Positions 1 through 10,689 of a stretch of 64,000 nt of DNA are shown here, in pieces (the first letter of the stretch is position 1; each line of letters starts with the position of its first letter). Position numbers and translations under genes: made by a program. Source of the stretch: Ceratopteris richardii. Taxonomy: Eukaryota; Streptophyta; Polypodiopsida; Polypodiales; Pteridaceae. The notes beneath the pieces were generated by a model, which worked only from the letters and a program-made list of their open reading frames with translations, ran no database searches and was not told where the DNA came from. Where the stretch lies: NCBI GenBank assembly GCA_020310875.1, contig CM035408.1, positions 144,622,407-144,686,406 of the forward strand, read 5' to 3'.

Positions 1-536
1 TCTTGCATAACCTGATTGAAGTACCAAAGTGCATCCTCATTATGGTTGTTGTGCACACATGCCATGAGCATAGAATGCTAGGAGGAAATATTAGGCATGA
101 ATTCATTCTCCTACCGTTTGTGGAAGAACTCCCCTGTAGATTGAATATGACCATGGTCAACATACGTAGCAATCATAGTCTTCTAAATCACAACATCTCG
201 CTTTTCTATTCCATCAAAGAAAATATGTCCATCTTTGAGGCCTCCAAACCTGAAATGAACGTTAATAAGAGAACTTGCTATGAATACATATGATTCATAA
301 CCACGTTCAACAATTTGAATCCAGCTACCATTCTCATACATACCTTCACTATTACATGCATTAATCATAGAAACAAACATATATTTGTTTTTAGTGAAGT
401 TGAAAGAACTCAGTTGCTGATACGCTTCAAGAACCAACTTTGATCTTCCATACTTTTCATGTGTTAGAAGTGCTTCTATTTTCCCTCTTAACATGCAATA
501 CTTGGCACTCAACTTGGTTCAAGTGGATGAGTTCCT
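1..536 (-). pseudogene. Pentatricopeptide-repeat (PPR) protein, PLS-type, pseudogene fragment
   Basis: Reading leftwards from about 536, the minus strand encodes PPR-like repeats: an L/S-type segment with FVSMINACNSEG, then VFIASSLINVHFRFGGLKD and FFDGIEKRDVVI. After an in-frame stop near 183 come KTMIATYVDHGHIQSTGEFF and a weaker MPNISS-(stop)-HSMLMACVHN repeat that continues off the left edge. These correspond to the PPR patterns A-x-x-x-F-D-x-M-x-x-R-D-V-V-S-W-N-x-M-I and P-N-x-x-T-F-x-S-x-L-x-A-C. PPR proteins bind organellar RNA for editing or splicing. At least three in-frame stops show that this copy is dead. The upstream side ends at a stop and a C24 tract, so the N-terminus is missing. 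The plus-strand reading frame over the same bases is a shadow. The family is clear from repeat spacing, but the exact gene is not. Confidence 0.7.
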
Positions 537-540
537 TTCA

Positions 541-564
541 CCCCCCCCCCCCCCCCCCCCCCCC
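541..564. repeat. C24 homopolymer
   Basis: There are 24 uninterrupted cytosines immediately beyond the upstream limit of the PPR pseudogene. Such a run is prone to slippage and is also error-prone in assemblies, so its length is uncertain. Confidence 0.9.
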
Positions 565-2117
565 AAGATAGAACATGCAAATTAGTGTCTCCATAGTTTC
601 GAAACACAACATTAGTGAGTTTGAGTTGCCTAATATGACTGAAAGAGGTTCAATATACCAACCTAGTAAGTCCTCATGGATTCTACTCATAAGTTTGTAA
701 TAATAAAAAAGAACAATAGTTTGTACCTTCATTTGGAATCCAACCTAGTAAGTCCTCAAGGATTCTACTCATGGCCACGTGCACATTTTCCTGAGCCTTA
801 AAATGCATAATGAACTACTATTCATTACAATCTGATACTATTTGATTATGCTTTTATATATCGCACAATGAATTACATAGCAATATGTCCCATCTACCAT
901 CATCAAACAGAAAAACGTGAGATTCATTTATCAATTAGATGTCTTGGGCCTTCAACATTTAGAGAGTTCTTTTGCTCTCCTATGAATATCAATGGAAAAC
1001 ACATGAAAGAAAACATGAAGAAAACCTCCAACAAGTTGTAGATCTTCTATGCACACTTTCTTAGTTCTATACCAATTTCTTTTTCCCATCGTTGGCTTGT
1101 TGGCTTCACTATTACATTTGTTTTTCCCACATCGTCCAATCCGAATGCATGTCTTAAGGGCTTTGAAAACCACCCCAAAGGTTTGAATTCGTCTTTTAGA
1201 AGCAAGAGCTCTTTCTCTCTTGATCATTGTAGTTCCCTGAAAAACAAAGCGGTATAGAGAAATAGCATCATCCATTCCTCATCAGTCTTAAATTTGTAGT
1301 GATGCACATATTAGAGCTTTTGTACTTGTACAACGCTAACGCTTGAGGGGACTCAGAAGTAAAACCTAGATGATGAAGATCTCACACAATGAAAACCTAG
1401 ATTAATTTTTATTGAAGTGATTATATGAGTTAAACGTACGAATAATTTTTATTACAATTTGTATTTGACATGTGATTTATTACTTTCGTTGTAGAATTCA
1501 TTCATATTATATGTGTGTTTGTGTATGTGTGTGTAGTGTGTATATATATATGTACGCACATGTAAATATATATTTGTATTTTTGTATGTGTGTGTATGTA
1601 CAAGTATGTTTGTTCGTGTATTTTTTACCATTAATGTCCATGTGAAAGGTCAAATAGCCATCGAACAGTTTTGTATATGTTCTTTAATAAAACATATAGT
1701 GGCTTGATCATCCATAGACTATAAGTTCGACCACATTTGTAAGACCCAAGAAATCTATGTTTGTGCAATCTGTGTATTGTACTTTTTTGCATATTCTATA
1801 GATCATGTGGAGTACTATGTGCAATGTGTGGAGCTTTGGTTTTCTACTTTGAAGGTATCATCCTGGAGTTCTTGATAAGGAGGGCCCAGTGTGCTACATC
1901 ACCATCAAAATACTTCACTGGTGTTAGAGCATTTGGATGAAATATCTTTGTTCTTTTTGTGCGAGCAAAGTGAGCACCCATCCACCCACCCAACGCCTAG
2001 GACTAAATAGGCGACCAAGGCATGGACATTGTCATACCTTGTCATTGAAGCCACCAAATTCACCGTTGGCATTGTTTGCTATGCTCAAGGGAGGACCTCA
2101 ATGATCAAGGAAGATAG
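565..2117. other. Unassigned intergenic DNA with a degenerate GT/TA microsatellite
   Basis: I recognise no gene here. A minus-strand frame at 952-1275 has a short PPR-reminiscent stretch (TFGVVFKALKTCIRIG) but no repeat periodicity around it, so I do not call it. Bases 1505-1620 form a degenerate TG/TA-rich microsatellite. The phrase 'aacctagtaagtcctca...gattctactcat' occurs twice (about 661-690 and 740-770), a short local direct duplication. Confidence 0.5.
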
Positions 2118-2226
2118 GGGTTCCCAGTGCTTCCCAAGAGGTCATCCATCCTAGTTTGTGCCCTTGAGAGATCACTTAACTGACAATATCTTACCACTAA
2201 ACTACACTCTTGTGGTGCTTGAGAAA
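2118..2226 (-). repeat. 5S-rRNA-derived fragment, SINE- or Cassandra-like
   Basis: On the minus strand, CTAGGATGG(A)TGACCTC(T)TGGGAAG matches the box-C region of plant 5S rRNA over about 26 bases with two differences. Some 25 bases upstream, GTTAAGTG...GGGC resembles the 5S box-A region. Further upstream lies a tRNA-like A box, TAGTTTAGTGGTAAG. No T-loop box B (GGTTCGA) is present, so this is not a tRNA gene. 5S-derived promoters are known from Cassandra terminal-repeat retrotransposons and from some SINEs. Which of these this is cannot be decided from one copy, because no flanking LTR or tail is clear. Confidence 0.55.
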
Positions 2227-3228
2227 GGGGAAAGACTAAGGTTCACATTACCTTGAACATATTTTGGGTCCTGAAAGCTTTATTCTTCGCTTTCAAAACC
2301 TGTTTTAAAGCATTGTTGGGGGGTGATTCTTGTAGCCATTTTGGAGTACTTTCATGCATAGTTCTCTTTACACAGGTTTAAGAACATCAAGAAGATTATT
2401 TTTTGTACTTCTCTAACAAAAAATATTCAGCTTTGGAGCTCTTTTTTGTGCCTCACTAGTAAGTATATATACTTCTTGAATTAGTTGCGGAGGGAGTGGA
2501 CACCATAAGTTTATGTAGGTTTTTGAGCCTACAGAACACAGTTGACAAAATCTTGGAGGTATTGTTGGCCATTTTTTGGGTATGATTTCATCTTTTTAGT
2601 GCCATTTTACTACATATATTGAGCACATACACACTATGTAATATTTTGTGGATACCACTTATGGACGTCCATGTGGTCATTGACATAACAGTTATGTATT
2701 TGCACAAAGCCTTTGAAATTGATAAAGAGCATCGTGGTGATGTTTTATTAACTAGGACACACCCAAATGTCAAGGTCCCTTTGGTGATGTAGGTGGAAGG
2801 CTTATCAAGCCTCTCCATAAAAGATGTATGCTAGTTGGTCGTAGGTGCTTGATAAGCCTAGTTGGCTTCTTTGGGTTAACTAATTATATGCACTTCAGTG
2901 ATTCACTATGCAAATTTACATATGCGTACTTGTAGTTTTGTGCGATTTCGACACGTCATATGCTAATTTTGCGGAGGAGACTCTAGCAAAATTTCTCCAA
3001 ATTTTTGGTTTTTTTCAACTATGCAGTGGTCAATTTACCCTTGATACACATATTGGTGTGAGAACATTTATCATCTTATAATCATTTTGGTTGGTCATTA
3101 TTGCTCATTACTTCATTTTTCTACAACGACTGCTGAATTTTTTCCCAGAATTTGAAACTTGGTCATCCTTTTTTAGCATTAGTGGTTTTTGGACTCTTCT
3201 AGCTTCATTCTATTCAATTCTCTATCAT
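2227..3228. other. Unassigned DNA upstream of copia A, possibly its decayed 5' LTR
   Basis: No coding signal is visible. The segment lies where the 5' LTR and leader of copia A should be, but I find no clear TG...CA boundary or initiator-Met primer site, so the assignment is by position only. Confidence 0.3.
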
Positions 3229-6073
3229 TATGGCATCAAAGATATCAGACTGGTGGATCAGGCTCTAGTGCTAATGTTTTTAGATGGAGCTATAACATGC
3301 ACGACAAAGAACATTTTGAGATCCAAAAATTTTATGGCACAAACTTTTCTCTATGGAAGAATCATATTCAAGATGTGCTGATCCAGAGGAGCCAATGGAA
3401 GCCAATAAATGGAATCTCCAAGAAGCTTGCTGACATGGATGGGGATGATTCGGATGAGTTGGATGAAATGGCTAGGTCTACCATTCGATTACACCTAGCA
3501 GATAATATTTACTTTACAATATTGGACTATGAAAGTGTACAAGAGCTTTGGAAGACGTGATGAGAAAGTTATATGACATTTGCATGAAGGACATAGATAG
3601 TGTTGATGCTCATCTGAATGAGTTTGATGTTGTATTCTCTCAGTTAGAAGCTCAAAAAATGGAGATGGATAATGAAACGAAAGCAATCTTGGTGTTATGC
3701 ACCTTGCCATCATCATGAAATACATTTTTCATGGCTATTAGCAATCGAGCACCCAATAGTAAACTAGCCTATGAGGACATATGTGGAGCACTCTTGAGTG
3801 AGGGAATTTGTAGAAAATGTATGGTTGGAACTCAGAGTGGAGATGCAAATAATGTTCGTGATTCTTACCAGGTAAAAAAATAGCAATGTGGCAGGAGCAA
3901 GAATAAGGAAAATAATGGTCAAAGGAATAAGAGTAGAAGTAACCTAAAAAATAGGGATATCGAATGCCATTATTTTCATAAGGAGACATGAAGAAAGACT
4001 ACTATGTGTTAAAGAATGCTAAAGGTAAAGGGCAAAATGTTGATGGGCATGCTAAATAGCTACCTACACCATCTACTTCAATTATAAAGATTGAAGAAAT
4101 CAATGCTATTTCTAATGATGCTGATGTGTTGATACTTGATAGTTCTATGCCTAGTGAGGCTCTTATGGCTAAGTCTCTTTCCCACACGTGGTTGCTACAT
4201 TCTAGTGCTTCTTTCCATGTGACACCACATAGATAATGGTTCTCTACTTATTCACCCAAGTCTCTTGGTACTGTTAGACTTAGTGACTCTTAGTAGTGTG
4301 ACATTGTCAGGATTGGAGATGTGGTTGTGGAGTTCATTGATGAATCAAAATTTATTATGCATAATGTACACCAAGTAACTCACTTATCATGCAATTTGAT
4401 GTCATTTGGTCAACTTGATGACCTTGGTTAGAAGTGGTCTTCTATGCTCAATCCTTTTGCATATCAAAAGGAAACATGGTTATTGCAAAAGGAAGCAAAA
4501 GTGGGTCACTTTATCCTTTATTTGTATCACAAAAAGAAAACGTGTTAGTTGCTACTAACCTATGTTATCTTTCTCTGGATTTTCATGTTGTGTGCATTAT
4601 CAATATGTAAAGAAAACTAGGAATGTGCATAAATTGCACATTGAAGATCTCATTCATACATGTGTGTGTGGTCCTATGCCCAAAAGTTCATTAGGTGGTC
4701 CTCTTTACTTTGTCACTTTCATAGATTATTCTACTAGAAACATTTGGGTGTATCCTATCAAATCGAAGGATGAGGTACTCCCTATTTTCAAAAAAATGGT
4801 TTGCTTCAGTTGAGACTAAAAAAGGAACTAAGATTAAGTCTTTAAATTAAGATAATGGGTATGAGTATACCTCACATGAGTTCAACCTTTTTTGTCAGTC
4901 TAGGGGAGTTCATAGAGAGTTTATTGCTCCTTCTATCCCAATACAAAATGGTGTAGCTAAAAGGATGAATAGAACTATTTAGGATAGAGTACTTTGTATG
5001 ATGCATCACGTAGAGCTTTCACAAGAAGGCCTATTCAGGAAAAATGGGAATTTCACAGGATTTTGAGACAATTCTTTGTGTCCCAATGTTTTACTTTTTG
5101 ACTCATTCACATACTAGAACATGTTATTATCTATGGATTGGAGTATATTAAATTGATAATATATTAGTATGAATAATTGTATTTTAAATGGGGTATCAAG
5201 GTTGGGCTCAAACTTAAGAAGTTAACATAGAAAGAAATATAAATGGGACTTGAATAATTCCCAAATTTCTTGAATAGGCCTTCAAGGCTTTTGGGTAGCA
5301 GGAGTATTCAGTGCAATTCATGTGATTAACCATTCACCTAGTAGTACCAAAGATCTAAAAGTAGCACAATAGTTATGGACATGTAAGCCACCATATTATG
5401 CTCATCTTTGAGCGTTTGGGTGTGAAGCATATATACCCAAGAATCTTAGAAAAAAGTTGGACCATAAGTGAAAGAAATGCATCTTTCTTGAATGTTGTCG
5501 AGAAGGCCGATTTGGATATCACTTATGGGATTCTAAAACACGATGAGTGATCAGAAGTAGTGATGTCATTTTCAATGATTCTACGATGTATAAACAACCC
5601 ATTAAGGAGGTTGAAGTGAGAAAAGTGGTGTTTGTGGATACTAGTCCTCTAGTTAGCATGCATAAAAATATTTCACATAGGAATGATCAAGAAGATGTCC
5701 GATCAGACCTGCCTACAACCATTGAGATGCTCTACACGTGTCTCACATCAACCTAATAGATATGTTCCAAGTTTTGATTTTGTTATGGGAATAGATGCCA
5801 TGTGAGCCTGCTTGCTATAAAGAGGCTATGGAGACAAAAAATAATGTCAAGTGGGAGCGTTCCATGAAGAGTGACTTGGATTCTATTCATAAGAATGGTA
5901 TTTGGGATTTAGTACCTTTGCTAAAGGGTAGGAAAGCTTTACCATGTAAATGGGTACATAAGCTAAAATTTGCATCAAATAATGCTTCTTCAAAGTATAA
6001 AGTACGACTAGCGGAAAAGGGTTTTAAGCAACAACATAAGCACATAGATTATACAAAATCTCTAAATGATTGA
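3229..6073 (+). pseudogene. Copia element A, gag-pol pseudogene
   Basis: Degenerate Ty1/copia polyprotein. The Gag start at 3229 (ATGGCATCAAAG) leads into FYGTNFSLWKNHIQDVLIQR and DELARSTIRLHLADN-like text, the UBN2-type Gag of Tnt1-like elements, and continues to about 3718. The spacer and protease part (3720-4560) is badly decayed. Integrase is readable at 4620-5024 (PLYFVTFIDYSTRNIWVYP; QNGVAKRMNRT) and resumes at 5283 (GFWVAGVFSAIHVINHSP) after an inserted element. The connection region carries KKLDHK...KCIF. The N-terminal RT at 5800-6073 reads WDLVPLLKGRKALPCKWVHKLK and ends abruptly at HIDYTKSLND, just before the RT catalytic blocks. Many stops and frameshifts interrupt it. The next bases belong to a different copia family, so this is a truncation. 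Confidence 0.85.
5026..5282. mobile_element. Small inverted-repeat element (MITE-like) inside copia A integrase
   Basis: A 257-bp insert separates integrase codons ELSQ and GFWVAG of copia A. Its ends are inverted repeats: AAGGCCTATTCAGGAAAAAT at the left and the complement of ATTTCTTGAATAGGCCTT at the right, with about 24 of 28 bases matching and weaker pairing continuing inward. CAAG occurs on both sides (5022-5025 and 5283-5286), and one copy restores the integrase reading (CAC-AAG-GCT), so a 4-bp target duplication fits. A 2-bp AA duplication with slightly longer ends fits equally well. No coding capacity is present. The superfamily is undetermined. Confidence 0.75.
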
Positions 6074-6795
6074 GAATGTGTAATTAAAAATTCCTAGGCT
6101 ATGTTAGATGCAAAGATTTGGCATGCACGCTTTGGCCATCTAAATTATGCTAGTTTCCTATGCCTACAAAAATCCAAAATGGTGTCCTCTCTTCGAAAAT
6201 TTGAGCCACCTTGTAAACATGTTTATGAAGGTTGTATTTTAGGCAAAATGCGGTGTTCCTCCTTCCAAAAGATGGTTTAGTTTGAACTGCTCAGAAATTG
6301 TTGCTTGTTCATAGTGATGTCTATGGTCCTATGCAGACAACCTCTTTTGGGAACTACCTTTACTTCATGAATTTTATTGATGATTTTTTCAAGCTTTCAT
6401 GGGTGTTTCCACTGAAAGAAAAGTCTAATGTGTTTATGTTCTTCAAATAGTTTCTGGTTTTGGTTGAAAGTACGTGAGCATGAAAAATTGGCACCCTTCC
6501 TTTTGATCGGGGGGGGGGGGGGGGTACATTACTTCTTATTTTAATGCATTTTTTGGCTTAACATGGGATAAAACATCAATTTAAAGTGCCACATACACCT
6601 CAAGAGAATGGAGTTGCTGAAAGGAAGAGCATGTCACTCATGGAGATGAAGAGTTGTATGGTCAAAAGTCAGGCTTTACCACATAGCTTTTAGCTTGAGG
6701 CCGTTATGTGTGCAACACATGTACTTAACAAGTGTCCCACCAAAGCATTGCAGCCTATCATTCCATATGAGGCATGGCATGGTTATAAAAATATA
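6074..6795 (+). pseudogene. Copia family-B integrase fragment
   Basis: This piece abuts the cut-off RT of copia A and encodes integrase of another family: KIWHARFGHLNYASFLCLQK, then CEGCILGKM-like text, then FGNYLYFMNFIDDF, then a QQNG-equivalent near 6600-6625 and NKCPTKALQ with PYEAWHG near 6790. It aligns block for block with the integrase of the family-B element at 41-46 kb. Several stops are present. A 16-base G run replaces the codons of the D-R-G-G-E-Y motif and destroys the frame. Both ends are abrupt, so this is a transposed or recombined internal fragment. Confidence 0.8.
6509..6524 (+). repeat. G16 homopolymer in the integrase DRGGEY codons
   Basis: The run follows GATC at the place where family-B integrase encodes D-R-G-G-E-Y. 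The better-preserved copy at 43.6 kb has a seven-G run at this site (on the minus strand), so the tract appears to be an expansion of a natural glycine-codon run. Confidence 0.9.
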
Positions 6796-6796
6796 C

Positions 6797-6956
6797 AAGA
6801 AAAGAGATTCAATTATCATATGTATCAACTCATCAACAATGTGCAGTTATGATGACAAAGGCATTGGATGGAATCAAGTTGAATAGATTCAAATCAATGA
6901 TTAGATTGCAAGAGAAATTGAAGAATTGGAAACTCAAGCTTCAAGGCTTGAGGGGG
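6797..6956 (+). pseudogene. Copia RNase H C-terminus plus polypurine tract
   Basis: The text KEIQLSYVSTHQQCAVMMTK followed by ALDGIKLNRFKSM equals the last 40 or so residues of copia pol (compare MMTKALDGIKLYRFKAM in copia F). A polypurine tract (gaggggggt, about 6950-6958) follows, as expected before a 3' LTR. The join to the upstream family-B integrase is abrupt, so this tail belongs to a third copia remnant. Confidence 0.7.
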
Positions 6957-7466
6957 GTCTTAATGCAAGAAGCAAGCCTAAGAGCTTTGCTTTAGATCTT
7001 GGACTACTCTTGTTATAATACTTCACATATTTGTTGACATGTGAGTGTATGTTTGTAAAATTCAAAGGATAAATCCTTGAACTTATCTTTGTCAAATATA
7101 AAAGCTAAAAGTAGAGAGGAATCTCGTGGAGATAGTCAAAATCCATGAATCAACTTGGACTTTAAATTCAAACCACTCCTAAAGTTTAGGTTGATTTTTG
7201 GGTGGATGTCTTATCAAAATTCAAATTCAAAATCATTTATAATTTGATCCTCTTCTAATCATGGGGAAGAGAGAGATTTTATGAGAGTTTTAAGCTGAGG
7301 TTTTGAGCATACATTGTACTCACCGCACATGAGAGTAGTCTTGCACAAGTTCCTTGTATCATATGTGGAATATCAATACACATTATGATTCATATATCTT
7401 GAGTATTCATTCTTTATGTACTGCGACACCGCCTTCAGGTATAGAGTCAACTTGTGTGGTTCCTTT
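6957..7466 (+). mobile_element. 3' LTR (part) of the third copia remnant
   Basis: The segment starts directly after the polypurine tract with TCTTAATGC, probably a mutated TGTT start. It reads as LTR-like non-coding DNA: a TTGTATCAT...AATATCAATACACATTATG stretch near 7355-7390 resembles the polyadenylation and U5 part of copia LTRs. A solo LTR of family B interrupts it at 7467, so its outer end is unclear. Confidence 0.5.
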
Positions 7467-7693
7467 TGTTGATATATTTTGGTAGTGATGTGTGTGGACA
7501 CACTAGGCCATCGAGGCACTTTTTCGTTATTTAGGAGGTTTTTTCCTCGACTTATTTATATGCCTATAGCCCTAACGGGTCACTTATCCTTGAATATCCT
7601 GTTGGTAATAGATTCAGTATTGTGTGTTGTGCTTCAGGCTTCATCTTCTTCCCTGTGTTGCTCAGGTGCTTCCATAGACATCAAACTCGAACA
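7467..7693 (+). mobile_element. Solo LTR, copia family B
   Basis: A complete 227-bp LTR starting TGTTGATATATTTTGG and ending CAAACTCGAACA. It matches the family-B LTR at 54618-54847 (reverse strand) over its length, including GTGATGTGTGTGGACACACT, the cysteine-loop-like CCTCGACTTATTTATATGCC and the internal CTTCTTCCCTGTGTTGCT. No pol sequence adjoins it. The flanks are CCTTT (7462-7466) and CATTT (7694-7698), a possible 5-bp target duplication with one mismatch. Confidence 0.8.
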
Positions 7694-8358
7694 CATTTAT
7701 TTGTCTATGAGTAACCAATTTCCAAACTTTCACTTGAACCACTTATATAGGCTCTTTTTCCCTTAAATATGGAGTTTCATTATCTATGAATGAGTAGATT
7801 TCAAGTTATGAGGATTTGAATGAGACTGTGTCTACACTTTATCTTCTTCCTAAAAAATTGGGGTGATCCCCAGAATTATTATACTTATTGCTCCTTGTAT
7901 ATTGAAGCTAAATTCATGAAATGACTTGCGTTAGGTAGGTTTATACTATGATTGGATGTGTGGAAAAGCGACTTGGTCAGTTTGTACCAAGCTTTGAGCT
8001 CTAAGCACTCTATTGTGAACTTCACTTCCCAAAATAGAAGGTTTTCCAAGTCTTGTGAAGTACAAGCTCATCTGTTTTGATGCAATCATTTGGCAATGAT
8101 GTTAAAAAGGACTTAGTGGTTATTTATGAATACTTTGGAAGCTAAGAAACGTTAGTAAACATTCCATAAGCTATCTTGGATGGTGTTGAGAAGGTATTTC
8201 TCAACACGCACTCATCTATGTCTATAGCTGATCACCTCTTCACAATAATGTCTAAGGGAAGAGTGTTACGAGTTAAGTTAAAAGTAGCCAAAATTAGAGG
8301 GGGGCCACTATGGAAGCCTATCCTCTTGACTTGTAAAGGGGCCATTTTCACTCTTTTG

Positions 8359-8359
<1 letters not shown>
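7694..8359. other. Unassigned DNA, no gene seen
   Basis: This is AT-rich DNA with no recognisable coding motif. It may include the rest of the LTR interrupted at 7467, but no LTR end could be located. Confidence 0.4.

Positions 8360-8449
<90 letters not shown>
8360..8449. repeat. (AT)n microsatellite, about 90 bp
   Basis: A pure AT dinucleotide tract. The overlapping isoleucine-tyrosine frames on both strands are artefacts of this repeat. Confidence 0.95.
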
Positions 8450-8452
<3 letters not shown>

Positions 8453-9188
8453 ATTTTATATCTCCCATTCCTTTCATTTTGTAGCTTTCCTGGTAATCTT
8501 ATTTATTACAATTGGAAACCCCTTCGTAACTTATAATTACTTGTTTCCATTAGTAGTTTTCTCGATTCTGCGCATTAATTATTATTTATTGTGTTCATAG
8601 ATGTTGTATACTATTTCCAACGTGATGTAATCATACATAGACATGATTTTGAGGATTCCATCCACATTTTTTTATATCTCTTCTCAAGAACATTGCAACA
8701 ATAGCAAACATTACATTGTTTGAAGTGACAAGTTCATACCCTTTAATATGTTATTGCATGCAAGTATATAAATGTCAAGCAATGGATACTCCACTCCTTC
8801 AAGCCATCCATTACACTTTTAATGTGCCTTTGATTTCAACCATTTGAAAACTCTCCTTCAACGAGAAAGATTAATTGTTTCGATCTCTATTCTACTAGAA
8901 AATGAGAAACCAACCAATCAATTCTAGAACAAAGCGAGACCTCAATGATGCCCTTGAAAACCTAGTCATGATTGATCCACCTAACTATTGTAAGCACAAC
9001 TGGGGGTCTTGGTAACTCTCTTTCCTTACAATACATTACATGGTCCAATTTGACCTTCATCCAACGTGCAAGGTGGGATTCCCATCAATTGGGTACTGCA
9101 GGCTTAGCTTCTCCTAATAATGGGGGCCTTACAAAATATGCATTAGTACATACAATCATGACGGGTAGACATTGATCATATACTAACA
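8450..9188 (-). mobile_element. Probable 3' LTR of copia D (outer end not fixed)
   Basis: On the minus strand the RNase H end of copia D is followed by a polypurine tract (ATTGATGGGGG) and then TGTTAGTATATGATC at 9188, a normal LTR start. The far end of the LTR is not recognisable, so the left limit given here is only the edge of the (AT)n tract. Confidence 0.5.
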
Positions 9189-10330
9189 CCCCCATCAATA
9201 TTTCTGAATGATAAATCAAGTAGTTCTAGGTCTTGTGCCCATGTGTTGAAGATACCTATTGAGCTTCTCTTTTCCAAGTGCTTTAGTGCATATGTCAACA
9301 CAATTTTCCAATGTTGGGAAATATTCTAGCTCCACAATTTCATCTTCAATTAGCTCATGAACATAATGGTATTGTACTTCTATATGCTTGGTGCAAGCAT
9401 GAAATACTATGTTCTTTGCAATGGCCAAACAACTTTGATTATCACACTTAAGTATAGTGGCTATTTTTGATGGAAAGCCTAGATCTGAAAGAATTCTTCT
9501 TAACCAAACCACCTTATAAGAAGCAAAACAAGTTGCTTTGTAATCTGCTTTAGTAGAGGAGAGTGTGAGAGTTGGTTGTTTCCTACTTACCCAAGAACCT
9601 ATTCCTCAACCAAGTGAGCAAAAATATCTAGGAACTGATTTTCTACAATCCCAATCTCCAACTCAATCTGAATCAAAATATCCTTGAAGTGTATCACATG
9701 TGATATAAAAAATACCAAAGTCCAAGGTTCATGCAATGTACCTTAGAATTCACATTCCAACATTGGAATGAATCTCCTTAGGTTTCTTGGAAAACCTGCT
9801 TAACATGCCAATAACATAGCAGATGTCTGGTCTAGTGTTGCATAGAAAAAATAAGACTTCCAACGAGCTTCCTATACTTCTTAGCATCTACATCAGGCAT
9901 GTTATCATCCATACATAGGTTATGATTTACCTCCATAGGTGTGCTAGTTGGTTTGCAATCCATCATTCCAAATGCCTTTAGAATTTCTTCGATAGACTTT
10001 TTTTGTGAGATGAATACACCATCCTTTCTTTGCCATGATTCAATTCTGAGACAAAAATGGAGTAGACATAAGTCTCTCATTTCAAGCTCAGTTCCCAAGC
10101 TGATCTGAGTTTGATTGATGAGGTGTTCATGATCTGCTGTAATTATCAGATCATCTACATACACAATGACAACAGCTAGCTTGCTATCCTTTTTCATTAG
10201 ATATTTTATTGAGAGTGAAGTTTCATATAGACCATGAAAGTAAGTTCTAATGTACTTATTTTTGCATGATAATACATGCACATGTAATCTGCCCCTAAGA
10301 TTGCAAAGGGGCTTGATTATCAATGGTTTC
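9189..10330 (-). pseudogene. Copia D, RT and RNase H fragment
   Basis: Minus-strand copia pol remnant. The C-terminal half of RT at 9832-10330 contains VVIVYVDDLIITADH (the catalytic Y-V-D-D), then RKDGVFISQKKSIEEILK, STPMEVNHNL and KYRKLVGSLIF. RNase H follows with decayed text at 9513-9831 (KQPTLTLSST equivalent) and a cleaner end at 9216-9512 (ILKCDNQSCLAIAKN, KHIEVQYHYVHELIEDEIVE, DICTKALGKEKL). Everything upstream of RT is absent. The RNase H part contains stops and frameshifts. It is closest in layout to copia E in this window. Confidence 0.85.
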
Positions 10331-10689
10331 TAGTAGACCATAAAAACTCCATGTTTCCACTATTTAGAGACATGGATTCAATCTTAGACTTTGATCTTTT
10401 TTCTTCACTTGGAGTCATTCTCACATGCTTTACGAGACATCCAAAATCAAATTGAATTGTGGCACTCTCATCCTATGTTCTTCCCATTAGGGTTCCCAAC
10501 TTGAGCATATTGTCCCAATTCATAAAACTTGAACAAAAATATCCTATCTTCAAGACTCCCAAAAAGGCCATTTAGGGTGGGTTCATAGAGGTCTCCTAGA
10601 AATGTATGGATTTTCACTCTCGTTCTAAGTGGAAAAAACCAAATTCTTTTAGTGTTACCATCTATACATTCCCATAAGATGAGAGCATT
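10331..10689. other. Unassigned DNA between copia D and copia E1
   Basis: No coding motif is visible. The minus-strand frame at 10468-10704 has no recognisable domain and overlaps LTR sequence of copia E. Confidence 0.4.

Noticed and set aside
3..293. Plus-strand 96-codon frame at the left edge
   Set aside because: It is the antisense of the PPR pseudogene and has no domain.
2118..2226. Possible tRNA gene (A box on the minus strand)
   Set aside because: No B box, no acceptor-stem pairing, and the downstream part matches 5S rRNA instead.
8176..8484. Frames with poly(Ile-Tyr)
   Set aside because: Translation of (AT)n. The same applies at 19.9, 20.3, 21.2, 46.7 and 47.3 kb.
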